From assembly GCA_020636375.1 (NCBI GenBank), contig JACJXZ010000017.1, forward strand, positions 62,001 through 126,000: a DNA stretch of 64,000 nucleotides. The letters run 5' to 3'. The notes under the pieces are model-generated. The model did not search any database and was not told the DNA's origin. It was given only the letters and a program-made list of their open reading frames with translations. Made by a program: the position numbers and the translations under genes. The stretch comes from Lewinellaceae bacterium. Its GTDB lineage: Bacteria > Bacteroidota > Bacteroidia > Chitinophagales > Saprospiraceae. This document shows, piece by piece, positions 8,278 through 16,726 of this stretch; position 1 is the first letter of the stretch, and every line of letters begins with the position of its first letter.

Positions 8278-8315
8278 CCGGAGCGCGGACCTGGACCTGG
8301 AGGTCCGCGCTCCGG
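8278..8315. repeat. GC-rich 15-bp perfect hairpin
   Basis: CCGGAGCGCGGACCT (8278-8292) pairs perfectly with 8301-8315 around an 8-base loop. There is no T-run after it, so it is not a classical terminator. A CCTTAG word stands just outside its left arm, as in the other elements. Confidence 0.8.
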
Positions 8316-8545
8316 ATAGCGCTCACCTGCTCCCGGCAGGAAAATAACTGCCCTGGAATTTCACTACCTGCGCACTACTGTGCAGCGGGGCCATCCGGAG
8401 CATTGTCCCGTGACGGGTACTTATGATGAATGCGCTTTCTGCGGATGAAGCTCCCGGAACAGACCGCCCCCCTTTTTTTTGCCGAACGGGAAAAACGCCT
8501 TTCCCAACCCGCCGTCCTTCCACCTTTGCTCCCGGGGATTATATT

Positions 8546-8553
8546 TATCTTTG
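8546..8553 (+). promoter_or_regulatory. Bacteroidota-type -7 box (TATCTTTG)
   Basis: TATCTTTG is a full match to TAnnTTTG, 20 bases upstream of the ATG of the sugar dehydrogenase fusion at 8574. No clear -33 element seen. Confidence 0.6.
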
Positions 8554-8573
8554 GCTAAACAAAAAATATCCTC

Positions 8574-11243
8574 ATGAAAGGTGCTTGCTTCCTATTCTCG
8601 CTTTTGCTCTCCTTTTCGCTATTCGCCGCCCAGTTGCCCCCGGGTTTTGCCGAAGAAAAGATCGCCGAAGGGCTTGACCCCACGGCCATGGCCGTAACGC
8701 CGGACGGCAGGATACTCCTCACGGAAAAGAGCGGCAGCGTCCGGATCGTAGAAAATGGAGCATTGCTGCCCGACCCTTTTCTCCAGATCGAAGTCGACAA
8801 TTATAACGAACGAGGGCTGGGCGGCATCGCCATCGACCCCAACTTCGAACAAAACAACTACCTCTACATTTTCTATACCGTCGCCGGAGCGAACAACAAC
8901 CGTATCAGCCGCTTCACGGCCAACGGCAACTATGCCCTGCCGGACAGCGAGGTGATCCTGTTTGAGTTGGAGGCCCTCTCGGGCACCATTCACAACGGCG
9001 GCGCCATGCACTTCGGCCCTGACGGGAAGCTCTACATCGCCGTTGGCGACGGGGCCAACGCCGCCAATGGACAGGATCTGAACACTACCCTGGGCAAAAT
9101 CCTGCGCATCAATCCGGACGGCAGCATTCCGGCGGACAATCCGTTCTACGGCCAGCTCTCCGGGAACAACCGGGCGATCTGGGCCTACGGCTTCCGCAAC
9201 CCTTTCACCACAGCCATGCAGCCGGGCACGGGCCGCCTGTTCGCCAACGATGTCGGCGGCGGCGATTTTGAAGAAGTCAACGAAATCCTCGCCGGCCGCA
9301 ATTACGGCTGGGGCGACGTGGAGGGGTTCCTGTCCGGCAATCCGGCACCGCCCAACTATAAGGATCCGCTATATGCCTACAGCCACCAGGAGGGCTGCGC
9401 CGTTATCGGTGCCGCTTTCTACGATCCGCCGGTGCAACAATTCCCTGGCCGCTACCTGGGCAAATATTTCTTCGGCGACTACTGCGCAGGGTTCCTCCGG
9501 GTGCTGGACCCCGGCAGCGGAGAGATCATCGAGGATTTCGCCGCCGGCATCGAGCGGCCGATAGGCCTGCTCACCGCACCCGACGGCTCGCTCTACTATC
9601 TGGAGCGGCGGGGGCTGGGCGGCGGCTCCCAACAGGACAACACCAGCACGTCCAACGGCGTGCTGTGGCGCATCTTTTTCACCGGCAGCGGGGTGCCTTT
9701 CATTTCTTCCAGCCCAGGCCCGGTGCTCGCGCCGGCCGGAGAAGAAGCTTCCTTCGCAGTTAGCGCCTCCGGTGCCCCTCCCCTCGCCTACCAGTGGCAG
9801 CGCAACGGGACAGACATCCCCGGTGCTACCGCCCCGGCCTATACCCTCACCACCAGCCTGGCCGATGACGGCAGCCTCTTCCGTTGCCGGGTCAGCAATG
9901 ACGAAGGGGAGGCCATCAGTGAAGCGGCGCTGCTCACCGTTACCGCCAATACCCGCCCCGCCCCGGTGATCTCCGGCCCGGCAGAGGGACTCACCTACCG
10001 GGCTGGCGACACCCTCTTTTTCAGCGGCCTGGCCTCCGACGCCGAAGACGGCGTCCTGGGAGCGGGCCAGTTGACCTGGCGGATCGACTTCCACCACGAC
10101 GACCACGCCCACCCGGCGATGGCGCCGACAGCAGGGATCAGCAACGGCTATTACCTCATCCCCATCATCGGGGAGACGAGCGACAACGTCTGGTACCGGG
10201 TCTACCTTACGGCCACCGACCAGGAAGGGCTGAGCCGAACGGTGTACCGGGATGTCCTCCCCGAAAAAACCACCTTTACGGTTTTCACTGAGCCTCCCGG
10301 CCTCCGCCTGCGGGTCGACGGCCAAACGGTAACCACCCCTCACACCGTTACCAGCGTAGTCGGCATTCTCCGCAGCATCAAAGCGCCCGTCACCCAACAA
10401 CAGGGCGAGGCCTTCTTTATTTTTGGCCAGTGGGAAGGCGGCGCCGGCCAATCTACCATTTCCTTCCAGGCGGAAGAAACCCCGCTCAGCTTCACCGCCT
10501 ACTACGAGGAAGCTCAGCTGGGCAGCGGCACCGGCCTGACCGGCGCCTACTACGACGAAGTCGAGCACAACTTCAGCGGCACGCCGGCCTTCTGGCGCAT
10601 CGACACGGCCATCAACTTCAGCTGGGGCGGCTCTTCGGCCGCGCCCAACCTGATCGGGGAGGATTTTTTTTCCATCCGCTGGACCGGCGGCATCGAACCG
10701 CTCTTCTCCGAAGAACATGAGTTTTTTATCATTTCTGATGACGGCGTCCGGCTCTGGGTCGATGATCAGCTCATCATCGACCAATGGGTGCCCCAGGCGC
10801 CCACCGAAACCCAGGGCAGCCTCTTCCTGGAAAAAGGGCGGCAGTATCCTGTAAAACTCGAATACTTTGAAGATGGCGGCGGCGCCGTTTGCCAGCTCTT
10901 CTGGCGCACCGGGCGGTTGCCGAAGGAAATCATTCCCAAGCGACAGCTCTACCCCGATATCCCGACAGTGGCAACCGAGAACGGCGAAAGCCCGCAAATC
11001 CGGGTGTTCCCGCAACCGGCGCGGGAAGAGGTGAGCCTGTTGATAGATTCCGGAACGGCAGCCACTTTGCAGGCAGAACTGTTTGCGCTGGATGGGCGGC
11101 TGGCGTGGAAGGGGCTGCTGTCGCATGTGCCGCCGCGAAGCCTGCATCAGGTAGATATTCGGGGGCTCGGCCCGGGGCTTTATGTGATGAATGTCTTCGG
11201 AAGCCAATGGAAGTGGAGCGGGAAAGTGGCTGTTTATCGGTGA
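8574..11243 (+). CDS. Secreted PQQ-type sugar dehydrogenase with Ig, PA14 and T9SS type A domains
   Basis: An 889-residue exported protein. After the signal peptide, residues ~24-365 form a six-bladed glucose/sorbosone dehydrogenase propeller (DPTAMAVTPDGRILLTEKSG, GGIAIDPNF, GGAMHFGPDGKLYIAVGDG, WAYGFRNPF, NYGWGDVEG), which should oxidise a sugar with PQQ. Then come an Ig-like domain (~375-460), a further beta domain (~462-570), a PA14 domain (~651-785: SDDGVRLWVDDQLIIDQW) and a T9SS type A sorting domain (~810-889, with RVFPQPAREEVSLLID and GLYVMNV). PA14 suggests carbohydrate binding at the cell surface. It has its own -7 box and a terminator; the sugar and the electron acceptor are not known. 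Confidence 0.88.
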   Translation: MKGACFLFSLLLSFSLFAAQLPPGFAEEKIAEGLDPTAMAVTPDGRILLTEKSGSVRIVENGALLPDPFLQIEVDNYNERGLGGIAIDPNFEQNNYLYIFYTVAGANNNRISRFTANGNYALPDSEVILFELEALSGTIHNGGAMHFGPDGKLYIAVGDGANAANGQDLNTTLGKILRINPDGSIPADNPFYGQLSGNNRAIWAYGFRNPFTTAMQPGTGRLFANDVGGGDFEEVNEILAGRNYGWGDVEGFLSGNPAPPNYKDPLYAYSHQEGCAVIGAAFYDPPVQQFPGRYLGKYFFGDYCAGFLRVLDPGSGEIIEDFAAGIERPIGLLTAPDGSLYYLERRGLGGGSQQDNTSTSNGVLWRIFFTGSGVPFISSSPGPVLAPAGEEASFAVSASGAPPLAYQWQRNGTDIPGATAPAYTLTTSLADDGSLFRCRVSNDEGEAISEAALLTVTANTRPAPVISGPAEGLTYRAGDTLFFSGLASDAEDGVLGAGQLTWRIDFHHDDHAHPAMAPTAGISNGYYLIPIIGETSDNVWYRVYLTATDQEGLSRTVYRDVLPEKTTFTVFTEPPGLRLRVDGQTVTTPHTVTSVVGILRSIKAPVTQQQGEAFFIFGQWEGGAGQSTISFQAEETPLSFTAYYEEAQLGSGTGLTGAYYDEVEHNFSGTPAFWRIDTAINFSWGGSSAAPNLIGEDFFSIRWTGGIEPLFSEEHEFFIISDDGVRLWVDDQLIIDQWVPQAPTETQGSLFLEKGRQYPVKLEYFEDGGGAVCQLFWRTGRLPKEIIPKRQLYPDIPTVATENGESPQIRVFPQPAREEVSLLIDSGTAATLQAELFALDGRLAWKGLLSHVPPRSLHQVDIRGLGPGLYVMNVFGSQWKWSGKVAVYR

Positions 11244-11279
11244 AGAGGCCATCACGCGCCATAAAGCGGCCCGTCCGGA

Positions 11280-11327
11280 AACGAAAAAACGCCGCCCGGA
11301 GCATTGCCCAGGTGGCGTTTTTTCGTT
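11280..11327. terminator. Bidirectional intrinsic terminator
   Basis: A perfect 14-bp inverted repeat (AACGAAAAAACGCC at 11280-11293, complement at 11314-11327), with an A-run on one arm and a T-run on the other. It lies between the convergent sugar dehydrogenase and mscL genes. Confidence 0.85.
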
Positions 11328-11342
11328 GAAGCAACCCGCAGT

Positions 11343-11753
11343 TTACTGCTTCTTCAGCAGGTCGCGGATTTCGGCGAGCAAATCCTCGGTCGAAGGCCCG
11401 GGAGGCGGTGCCGGCGCTTCTTCCTTCTTCTTCTGCATGTTGTTGTACGTGCGCACCAGCATGAAGATGATGAAGGCAATGATCACAAAGTCGATCACCT
11501 TCTGGACGAAGGCACCGTAGCGTATTTGAACAGCTTCTTTGACCACTTCGCCAGCGTCGTTCATCTCGGCACCGGCCAGCGTGATGGCCAGGTCGCTAAA
11601 ATCCACGCCGCCCAATGCCAGGCCAATCGGCGGCATGATGACGTCGTTGGTGAAGGAGGCGACCACCGCGCCAAAGGCGCCGGCGATGATCACGGCAACG
11701 GCCAGTTCGAGCACGTTGCCGCGCATAATAAAGTCCTTGAATTCTTTTAACAT
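11343..11753 (-). CDS. mscL: Large-conductance mechanosensitive channel MscL
   Basis: A 136-residue inner-membrane channel that opens under membrane tension to release solutes during osmotic downshock. The N-terminal amphipathic helix and TM1 read FKDFIMRGNVLELAVAVIIG-like with A in place of the last G (GNVLELAVAVIIAGAFGAVV). The periplasmic loop follows NDVIMPPIG, TM2 is VIDFVIIAFIIFMLVRTY, and the C-terminal bundle helix ends DLLAEIRDLLKKQ. The length is normal. It is monocistronic, facing the OsmC gene head to head. Confidence 0.97.
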   Translation of the reverse strand: MLKEFKDFIMRGNVLELAVAVIIAGAFGAVVASFTNDVIMPPIGLALGGVDFSDLAITLAGAEMNDAGEVVKEAVQIRYGAFVQKVIDFVIIAFIIFMLVRTYNNMQKKKEEAPAPPPGPSTEDLLAEIRDLLKKQ

Positions 11754-11903
11754 AGTCCTGTGTTTGGTTGGTTATCAGTCGTTTTGACGACAATAAAGTT
11801 AATGGTCACAATCCATATCCCAAAATCTTTTTCTTCCGGCATTTTAACCGCGAACCTCCCGAAGGGAATACTGTTTAGGTAAGCAACTAAAACAAAATTT
11901 TAT

Positions 11904-12341
11904 ATGAAACGTACTGCAAACGCCGTCTGGAAAGGCACCGGAAAAGAAGGCAAAGGCACCCTGACCACTCAAAGCGGGGTATTTCAAGAACAGCCTTACT
12001 CTTTCCGCATGCGCTTCGAAAACGAGGACGGCAAGATGGGCACCAACCCGGAAGAACTCATCGCCGCCGCTCACGCCGGCTGCTTCAACATGGCCCTGGC
12101 CGTCCAGCTGAGCAACGCCGGCTTTACAGCGGATGAGCTGAGAACAGAAGCCAGGCTCCACCTGGATATGGTGGACGGTGCACCCACTATCACCCGGATC
12201 AACCTCACGCTGGAGGCCAGCGTGCCGGGTATCGGCCAGGAAAAATTCATGGAACTGGCCAACGGCGCCAAGGCCAACTGCCCGGTATCCCGGGTGCTGA
12301 AGGCTGCCGAGATCACGCTGGAGGCTAGCTTGAAGAGCTAA
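11904..12341 (+). CDS. osmC: OsmC-family thiol peroxidase
   Basis: A 145-residue cytoplasmic enzyme that reduces organic hydroperoxides. The two redox cysteines are present: Cys60 in AAHAGCFNMALA and Cys126 in KANCPVSRVLKAAEI. The GTNPEELIAAAHA block is characteristic of OsmC rather than Ohr. It is divergent from mscL (both are osmotic-stress functions in other bacteria, so shared control is possible but not shown). A strong terminator hairpin follows. Confidence 0.93.
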   Translation: MKRTANAVWKGTGKEGKGTLTTQSGVFQEQPYSFRMRFENEDGKMGTNPEELIAAAHAGCFNMALAVQLSNAGFTADELRTEARLHLDMVDGAPTITRINLTLEASVPGIGQEKFMELANGAKANCPVSRVLKAAEITLEASLKS

Positions 12342-12343
12342 TA

Positions 12344-12405
12344 GTTTATTCTGTTCATTAAGTTGATTGGGTTGCCTGCCTAATCAACTTAATAAACGAA
12401 TAAAC
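12344..12405. terminator. Long bidirectional terminator hairpin
   Basis: The arms 12344-12368 and 12382-12405 are nearly perfectly complementary (core ATTAAGTTGATT with AATCAACTTAAT, extended by GTTTATTC/GAATAAAC), with a 13-base loop. It separates the convergent osmC and aminotransferase genes. Confidence 0.8.
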
Positions 12406-12441
12406 CGATTGGGCAAATCCCCTTTTGGCGCCAACCAATTC

Positions 12442-13614
12442 CTATTTTCCCGGGCCTGTAACACCATTCAGCACGTCCGCCAGCCGCACCATATCCTCCT
12501 CTGTATTATAAAAATGAGGGGCTACCCGCAGCAGGCCGCTGCGGGGCGCGCAGACGATCTTGTTTTCCGCCAGTTTTGCCGTAGCCGATTTCAGGTTCTC
12601 ACAGTGGATGGAGAGGATTCCTGAGCGGTGTTCCGGCCCGAACAGCAGGGGCCGGAGGCCGGGGTTATCCAGTTTGTCCAAAAAAATCTCCTGAAGGCGG
12701 ATCACTTCTTTAAAGATGGCATCGGCCCCATAGCGGGCGTGTATGTCGCGGAGGCAGGTGGCCAGCGCCGCCACCAGGTAAACGGGGGATGTGCTGAACT
12801 CGAAGCGCCGGGCGGTCGCGACGGGGTTCCACTCCAGGTTCATAAAGTCAAATTCCTGGACCATGGCCTCGGCGCCGACCTGGACCGGGCGCAGCTTTTC
12901 CCGGAACTCGGGAGATGTATACAGTATTCCGGTACCCATCGGCCCCAGCAGCCACTTCCAGCCGGCGGACGCCACGGCGGCAATGTTCATCTCTTCGGGA
13001 TAGATGGGCTGCACGCCCAGGCTCTGGGCGGCGTCGATGACCAGATCAATGCCCCGTTCCCGGCACAACTGCCCCAGTTCCCGAAGGTTGGCGGCATACC
13101 CGCTGGTGAACTGGACATGGCTGAGGGCGACGACCCTGGTTTTGGGGGTGATCAGGCTTTCCAGTTCTTCCATGCTCCAGCCGCCGACCACTTCAGGCGG
13201 GATATCTTCCCGCGCCGGCCGGCTGGACAGCAGCTTCAGCTCCACCCCCCGCGTCCGCTCCTGCAGGCGCCAGGGGTGAAAATTCGCCGGATACTCCTGG
13301 ACGAAGGTGACCACCTCGTCGCCTGGCTCGAAGGGGTATCCGTTGGCCACCATGGAAAGCGCATCGGAAGTGTTTTTGACGAAAGCAATATTTTCCGGTT
13401 GGGTGTGAAGCAGAGCGGCGGCATGGGCCTTCAGCTCATTCAGCTGTTCCATGTAGGCCTCGATCAGCGGCGCCCCACCCCGCTGCTGGTGGGCGCGAAG
13501 TAACTCCACCGCAATATCTGCCGCCTTGCTGTACAGAGGGGATATACTGCAGTGGCCGATAAAGGTAGCCTCCTCCCGGGAAGTGAAAAGAGCGTTGGAT
13601 TTGTCAAATTTCAT
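12442..13614 (-). CDS. PLP-dependent class V aminotransferase-fold enzyme
   Basis: A 390-residue protein of the aminotransferase V / cysteine desulfurase fold. VKNTSDALSMVANG binds the PLP phosphate region, FTSGYAANL and DLVIDAAQSLGVQP (the Asp pairs with the PLP nitrogen) are typical, and the Schiff-base lysine is Lys220 in SAGWKWLLGPMG. The flexible active-site cysteine loop of true cysteine desulfurases is not apparent, so a desulfurase role is not supported. It is close to the isopenicillin-epimerase-like branch; the substrate is unknown. No operon partner. Confidence 0.85.
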   Translation of the reverse strand: MKFDKSNALFTSREEATFIGHCSISPLYSKAADIAVELLRAHQQRGGAPLIEAYMEQLNELKAHAAALLHTQPENIAFVKNTSDALSMVANGYPFEPGDEVVTFVQEYPANFHPWRLQERTRGVELKLLSSRPAREDIPPEVVGGWSMEELESLITPKTRVVALSHVQFTSGYAANLRELGQLCRERGIDLVIDAAQSLGVQPIYPEEMNIAAVASAGWKWLLGPMGTGILYTSPEFREKLRPVQVGAEAMVQEFDFMNLEWNPVATARRFEFSTSPVYLVAALATCLRDIHARYGADAIFKEVIRLQEIFLDKLDNPGLRPLLFGPEHRSGILSIHCENLKSATAKLAENKIVCAPRSGLLRVAPHFYNTEEDMVRLADVLNGVTGPGK

Positions 13615-13830
13615 AAAGTATTTTGGGTTGAAGATAACAGCCCGACAGCCGGCTTCAAAATTGCTGCCCCTCCCGACATTACAAATCCGCCGATTAGAAA
13701 ACCAATTAAATCTTGAAAATCAGCAAATTACATTCCTTCCTCGAAGTAAAAAACAGAAAAAAGGAGTGGACGCAAGGGTGTCCATCTGTCCTGTTTTTTT
13801 CGAGAAAAAATCCGTAACTTTAGGGACGCC

Positions 13831-13888
13831 GCTAGTGGCCAGGCGAACTGCGCAGAGTTCAGGCAGAGCAAGTCGCCTGGCCACTAGC
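13831..13888. repeat. 16-bp perfect hairpin just upstream of a gene
   Basis: GCTAGTGGCCAGGCGA (13831-13846) pairs perfectly with 13873-13888 around a 26-base loop, which itself contains a small GAACT/AGTTC hairpin (13845-13849 with 13856-13860). It ends 14 bases before the ATG at 13903, so it would be in the leader RNA of the TolB-like gene. Confidence 0.85.
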
Positions 13889-13902
13889 CAAGGCCCGTTT
13901 CT

Positions 13903-14793
13903 ATGCCATTTCACAAGCCACTATATCTCTTCCTGCTCCACGTAGCATTTTGCATCCAGGCTGCCGCTCAGCCCCCTTTCCCCGAACGCATTCTCACCAG
14001 GCATCCTGCCAATGACCGCTACGCCAGCTACTCCCCCGACGGAAAGTGGATCGTCTTCGAATCGGACCGCAACGGCCAATGGAATATTTTCCTCATGGAC
14101 GCCGAAGGAGAGCAGGTTGTGCAGCTGACTGATCTGCCCGCTCCTTGCCGCCGCCCCAGTTGGCACCCCAACGGCAGGAAGGTGCTTTTCGAATCAACCA
14201 TCGATGGCGTTTCGGCATTATTCGAGGTCAATACCGATGGCAGCGGCCGGCGCGAAGTGATGCGGCTGAATGAAGAAACCGACGCCGGACTGTTTGCCTG
14301 CTATGATCCCGGCGGCCGCCGAATCGCCTACACCTTGCAGGAAAGCGAGACTAATTTCAACCTGTACCTCTACACGCCGACGGAGAACCGCACCACTACC
14401 CTTTTCACAGATGAATACCGCAACGTCTACCCCCAATGGCACCCCTCCGGCAAGGAAATCCTCTTCTTCTCCCGCCACGAAACCAATAACGAGGACGACG
14501 AGATCTACCGCCTGAAGCTGAAGTCCGGTAAGCTAAAGCGCCTGACCCACTGGCCCCGCCACAACTTCTGCCCCGCCTGGAGCCCCGGCGGCCGACGTAT
14601 CGCCTACGCCACCTCTATGGAGGATATCCGCCCGGAGATTTATATTATGAACAAAAACGGCAAACGGCAGCAGCGCGTCACCTTTAACGAGGACGGCGAC
14701 ACCCTGCCCCACTGGCATCCGGATGGGAAGAAACTGCTGATCACCGGCTACCGGGGAGATAATTTTGAGATTTGTGAGATCGGGCTAGAGTGA
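13903..14793 (+). CDS. Secreted TolB-like beta-propeller (PD40 repeats)
   Basis: A 296-residue exported protein with a signal peptide ending near AAAQP. It has at least five PD40/WD40-like repeats with the hallmark (S/H)PDGKxIxF and WHPNGRKVLF/WSPGGRRIAY motifs (ASYSPDGKWIVFESDRNGQW, QWHPSGKEILFFS, AWSPGGRRIAYATS, HWHPDGKKLLITG). This is a six-bladed TolB-type propeller without the TolB N-terminal domain. It is probably a periplasmic protein-interaction or ligand scaffold. It does not lie beside Tol-Pal genes, so a TolB role is not implied. A stable hairpin in the leader may control it. Confidence 0.8.
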   Translation: MPFHKPLYLFLLHVAFCIQAAAQPPFPERILTRHPANDRYASYSPDGKWIVFESDRNGQWNIFLMDAEGEQVVQLTDLPAPCRRPSWHPNGRKVLFESTIDGVSALFEVNTDGSGRREVMRLNEETDAGLFACYDPGGRRIAYTLQESETNFNLYLYTPTENRTTTLFTDEYRNVYPQWHPSGKEILFFSRHETNNEDDEIYRLKLKSGKLKRLTHWPRHNFCPAWSPGGRRIAYATSMEDIRPEIYIMNKNGKRQQRVTFNEDGDTLPHWHPDGKKLLITGYRGDNFEICEIGLE

Positions 14794-14966
14794 AGGGGGC
14801 GCTTGTAGTTCCACGTTGCCCGTTGTCGGTTGTTTGTTTCGCGAGTCCATAGGCCCCGCCAGGTTTAAGAACCTGTCACGATGGGATATAAAGAAGGTTA
14901 TCAAACCTTTGTGCCTCGCCCGGCGTTTTCAATCTCTATGCATTCCAGAAAACCCTAAACCTTATT

Positions 14967-16703
14967 ATGCAAAAGAAAAAAGTGACTCTGCGGCAGGCCT
15001 TCCAGGACTTTATCTGGCCGCGCAAAGGCCTCATCTTTCTCGGCCTGCTGCTCATCGTCGTCAGCCGCCTGGCGGGTCTGGTGTTGCCGGGCGCCAGCAA
15101 ATACCTGATCGACAATGTGATCGTGGAGAAGGACATGCAGATGCTGAAGATCCTGCTGGCGGTCGTGGCAGGCTCTATTATTGTACAGGCCGCAACGTCC
15201 TTCTGGCTGACCCAGTTGCTGAGCGTAGAAGCCCAGCGCCTTATCTCCCAACTGCGGGCCCGGGTGCAGAAGAAGATCCTCTCCCTGCCGATCAGCTATT
15301 TCGACAACAACAAATCGGGCGCGCTGGTGTCCCGCATCATGAGTGATGTGGAGGGGGTCAGAAACCTCGTCGGCACCGGGCTGGTGCAGTTGGTGGGCGG
15401 TACGCTCACCTCCGTCGCCTCCCTCTTCCTGCTGATCCGCATCAGCCCCATGATGACGCTGTACGTGCTGGTGCCGGTGGGTATCTTCGCCTTTATCGCC
15501 CTGAAGGCCTTCGGCTACATCCGCCCCATCTTCCGGGAGCGGGGCGTGCTGAACGCCCAGGTCACCGGGCGGCTGGTGGAGACGCTCAACGGCGTGCGGG
15601 TCATCAAAGGCTTCAATGCTGAGCAGCAAGAGAATGCCACCTTCGAGCAGGGCGTGGAAATGCTGTTCCAGAACGTCAAAAAGAGCCTCACCTCCACTTC
15701 CCTGATGACGAGCTCGGCCACCTTCCTGCTCGGCATGGCCAGCACCGGCATCATGGGCATCGGCGGCTATCAGATCATCCAGGGCAATATGACCTTCGGC
15801 GATTTCCTCGCCTTCACGCTCTACCTCGGCTTTATGATCGCTCCCATCGTGCAGATGAGCAACATCGGCAGCCAGCTGACCGAGGCCTTCGCCGGGCTCG
15901 ACCGCACCGAGGAGATCATGAATATGGACCCGGAGGACAACCCTTTGGTGCGGACGACGCAGCTTCAGTCTGTCAAAGGCGACATCCGCTTCGACAAGGT
16001 TTCTTTTGCCTATATCGAGGGCAAGGAGGTTGTACACGACATCACTTTCGACGCCCCCTCCGGCTCGGTCACCGCCCTGGTGGGCACTTCCGGCTCGGGC
16101 AAAACGACCATCGCCGGGCTGGCGGCTTCCTTCCTGACCCCCGACTCCGGCAGGGTAACCATCGACGGCACCGACTTGTCGACAGTGGCCCTGAGCAGCT
16201 ACCGCCGCCACCTGGGCGTCGTGCTGCAGGACGACTTCCTGTTCGAGGGCACCATCCGGGAGAACATCCTCTTCCCCCGGCCGAATGCCACGGAAGAGCA
16301 ACTGCAGCAGGCCGTCCGGGCCGCCTACGTCAACGAGTTCACCGACCGCTTCGAAGACGGGCTGGGCACCCTGATCGGCGAGCGGGGCGTCAAGCTGTCG
16401 GGCGGGCAGCGGCAGCGTATCGCCATCGCCCGCGCCATATTAGCTGACCCGAAGATCATCATCCTGGATGAGGCGACTTCCAACCTGGATACCGAGAGCG
16501 AATCCCTCATCCAGAAGAGCCTCAGCGACCTAATGCGGGGGCGCACCACCTTCGTCATCGCCCACCGCCTCAGCACGATCCGCAAGGCGGATCAGATCCT
16601 GGTTGTTGAAAATGGATACATCGTGGAGCGGGGCAATCACCAGGAGTTGATCGAGAGGGAGGGGAGGTATTATGAGTTGTATACCTATCAGGCGCGGATA
16701 TGA
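14967..16703 (+). CDS. ABC exporter, fused permease and ATPase (MsbA-like)
   Basis: A 578-residue half-transporter. Residues ~1-320 form a six-helix ABC transmembrane domain, and residues ~338-578 the nucleotide-binding domain. The Walker A is GTSGSGKTT (~373-381), the signature LSGGQRQRIAIARA (~477), the Walker B IIILDEATSNLD and the switch His in FVIAHRLSTI. A homodimer in the inner membrane is expected. The substrate cannot be told; lipid/lipid A (MsbA), drug or peptide export all fit. No C39 peptidase domain is present, so it is not an obvious exporter for the double-glycine peptide at 25942. It ends at an 18-bp palindrome shared with the mobile-like element at 43812. Confidence 0.9.
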   Translation: MQKKKVTLRQAFQDFIWPRKGLIFLGLLLIVVSRLAGLVLPGASKYLIDNVIVEKDMQMLKILLAVVAGSIIVQAATSFWLTQLLSVEAQRLISQLRARVQKKILSLPISYFDNNKSGALVSRIMSDVEGVRNLVGTGLVQLVGGTLTSVASLFLLIRISPMMTLYVLVPVGIFAFIALKAFGYIRPIFRERGVLNAQVTGRLVETLNGVRVIKGFNAEQQENATFEQGVEMLFQNVKKSLTSTSLMTSSATFLLGMASTGIMGIGGYQIIQGNMTFGDFLAFTLYLGFMIAPIVQMSNIGSQLTEAFAGLDRTEEIMNMDPEDNPLVRTTQLQSVKGDIRFDKVSFAYIEGKEVVHDITFDAPSGSVTALVGTSGSGKTTIAGLAASFLTPDSGRVTIDGTDLSTVALSSYRRHLGVVLQDDFLFEGTIRENILFPRPNATEEQLQQAVRAAYVNEFTDRFEDGLGTLIGERGVKLSGGQRQRIAIARAILADPKIIILDEATSNLDTESESLIQKSLSDLMRGRTTFVIAHRLSTIRKADQILVVENGYIVERGNHQELIEREGRYYELYTYQARI

Positions 16704-16708
16704 CGTTT

Positions 16709-16726
16709 AGGGATTGCGCAATCCCT
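16709..16726. repeat. 18-bp perfect palindrome matching MITE-like element tips
   Basis: AGGGATTGCGCAATCCCT is a perfect palindrome placed between the convergent stop codons of the ABC exporter and the SprF-like gene, and it touches the latter's stop. Its half AGGGATTGCGCAA is identical to the terminal inverted repeat of the element at 43812-43977, so the sequence is like the two tips of that element joined with no body. Confidence 0.85.

Larger units (their letters stand above)
8007..8573. other. 567-bp gene-free stretch with two large palindromes
   Basis: No gene supported. The left half holds two hairpin-forming elements listed separately (8115-8244 and 8278-8315). The right part (8319-8545) reads as decayed or random sequence in all frames. 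The promoter of the sugar dehydrogenase gene lies at its right edge. Confidence 0.6.

Noticed and set aside
9369..11255. Long minus-strand frame of 628 codons opposite the sugar dehydrogenase
   Set aside because: Low-complexity Gly/Arg/Ala-rich sequence with no domain; it mirrors a clearly coding GC-rich plus-strand gene.
14955..16301. Minus-strand frame of 448 codons opposite the ABC exporter
   Set aside because: His/Gln/Asp-rich antisense of a clear ABC transporter.
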